DNA of 64,000 nucleotides from GCA-003244245 sp963712995 (GTDB lineage: Bacteria; Actinomycetota; Actinomycetes; Mycobacteriales; Pseudonocardiaceae), in NCBI GenBank assembly GCA_963712995.1, contig CAVQKH010000030.1:62001-126000 (forward strand), written 5' to 3'. Under the pieces are notes generated by a model, which did no database searches, was not told the origin of the DNA, and worked only from the letters and a program-made list of their open reading frames with translations. Shown here one piece after another: positions 63,435-64,000 of the stretch (its first letter is position 1; the number at the start of each line of letters is the position of its first letter). A program made the translations under genes and the position numbers.

Positions 63435-63610
63435 CGAAGTCCCCCTAAGAAATCCTGGCCCGCCAGACGACGGGCGCGGAACATGTCGTCTGCGTAGTGG
63501 TGACGCAGCCGCACTCATCGTGCCCGGCGATAATCGCCCGTGGCAATTCGTGATCGCACGTAATTTCGAGGAGTGCGCTACTAAGGGAGTGTTTTCGATT
63601 CGGGCGTGGT
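63435..63610 (-). other. Leader region of peptide gene B with possible small coding segment
   Basis: One minus-strand frame reads SALLEITCDHELPRAIIAGH followed by DECGCVTTTQT without a stop until 63445. The homologous segment before peptide A encodes CGHQLPRHIIVGH in the equivalent frame. A start codon could not be fixed. This may be a short conserved protein or its remnant. Confidence 0.4.
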
Positions 63611-63697
63611 GGGGCGCATTCTCGTGAGCTGCGCCGAGGTTGCCTGATCGCCGGACGCGGCGCGGCGGCTGACCGGACTCTTTGATAGACATCTCCG
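63611..63697. other. Divergent promoter region
   Basis: The space between the peptide genes' leader and the divergent methionine-synthase-like gene. No consensus promoter was assigned. Confidence 0.35.
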
Positions 63698-64000
63698 GTG
63701 ACCGACCTGCGACCCTGGCCCGCTGGTACCGCGACCGGTATCGGCTCGATGCCAGGCACTGACGCCCTCGAAGCCGCCCGTACCGTGATCGGCGAGCTAC
63801 CCCAGCTGCCACACCTGCCCGAGCTGCCCAACCGGGGCGCCGGAGCCGACCTGATCGGCCGCACCGCGGCGCTGCTCGTCGACCTCGCCGTCGAGCTGGT
63901 GCCCTCCGGGTACCGGGTCAGCGCCCGGGCCGGTCGCGACCACCGCCGGGGCGTCGAGGCGCTGCGCATGGACCTCGACGCGTTCGAGGAGGCTGTGGAA
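63698..64000 (+). CDS. Methionine synthase (cobalamin-independent, MetE-like), 5' part
   Basis: From GTG 63698 the protein reads RPWPAGTATGIGSMPGTDAL, then IGELPQLPHLPELPNRGAGA and DLIGRTAALLVDLAVELVPSG, and continues off the right edge. This is the N-terminal pattern of the short MetE C-domain-like proteins annotated methionine synthase II in actinobacteria. In mycobacteria such a gene lies near mnmA, supporting the call. The zinc-binding catalytic residues lie beyond the window. Confidence 0.8.
   Translation, partial: MTDLRPWPAGTATGIGSMPGTDALEAARTVIGELPQLPHLPELPNRGAGADLIGRTAALLVDLAVELVPSGYRVSARAGRDHRRGVEALRMDLDAFEEAVE

Overview
The window is GC-rich DNA from an actinomycete. Several blocks match gene orders known from mycobacteria and streptomycetes: methylmalonyl-CoA epimerase / thiolase / MeaB / MarR / isobutyryl-CoA mutase, a thioredoxin-TPR gene beside glgB, the GlgE trehalose-to-glucan genes, and etfB-etfA-GNAT-PlsC-cysteine desulfurase-mnmA. 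DUF6247-type and EgtD-like accessory genes, and the overall composition, suggest a member of the Pseudonocardiales, but this is inference.

Layout. Bases 1-4260 are accessory: a TPR-CHAT protein with a frameshift, a decayed EgtD-like methyltransferase, a RelE-like toxin with its DUF6247-type partner, and a glycine-zipper protein. Bases 4300-12700 are core metabolism and signalling: branched-chain/propionyl acyl-CoA handling with a clear 12-bp inverted-repeat operator before the mutase, a thioredoxin-TPR protein, and a degenerate GGDEF-EAL protein broken by a frameshift. glgB and hemA follow. From about 16.4 to 35.8 kb lies a mosaic island: a haem peroxidase and beta-propeller lactonase pair, an IS3 element, remnants of IS1182, ISAs1 and IS1634 transposases and of a serine recombinase, an AT-richer three-gene operon (22.1-25.3 kb), methyltransferases, a large winged-helix protein of unknown function, an EF-hand protein, an AraC regulator, psuG, and truncated AAA_28, SRPBCC and TIR genes. 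From 35.9 to 52.2 kb the trehalose/glycogen genes resume: maltokinase, treS, glgE, glgP and glgX. They are interleaved with a Rieske oxygenase, CrtU/CrtT-like carotenoid end-group genes and a LuxC/LuxE-like carboxylate-reductase pair. From 52.3 kb onward come an ABC ATPase, VanZ-like and FemAB-like proteins, ribokinase, electron-transfer flavoprotein, an OlsB/PlsC-like acyltransferase pair, cysteine desulfurase, mnmA, two paralogous small peptide genes, and the start of a methionine synthase-like gene.

How the genes work together. TreS makes maltose from trehalose, maltokinase phosphorylates it, GlgE polymerises maltose-1-phosphate and GlgB branches the product; GlgP and GlgX degrade glucan. 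The island sits between maltokinase and glgB and appears to split a once continuous locus. The epimerase-thiolase-MeaB-mutase block serves valine/propionate carbon flow. The cysteine desulfurase supplies sulfur to MnmA for tRNA 2-thiouridine.

Points worth attention are the tandem peptide genes at 62.7-63.4 kb, the AT-richer operon, a family of dispersed hairpins at gene ends, and five single-base frame breaks in otherwise intact genes. The frame breaks may be mutations or sequencing errors.
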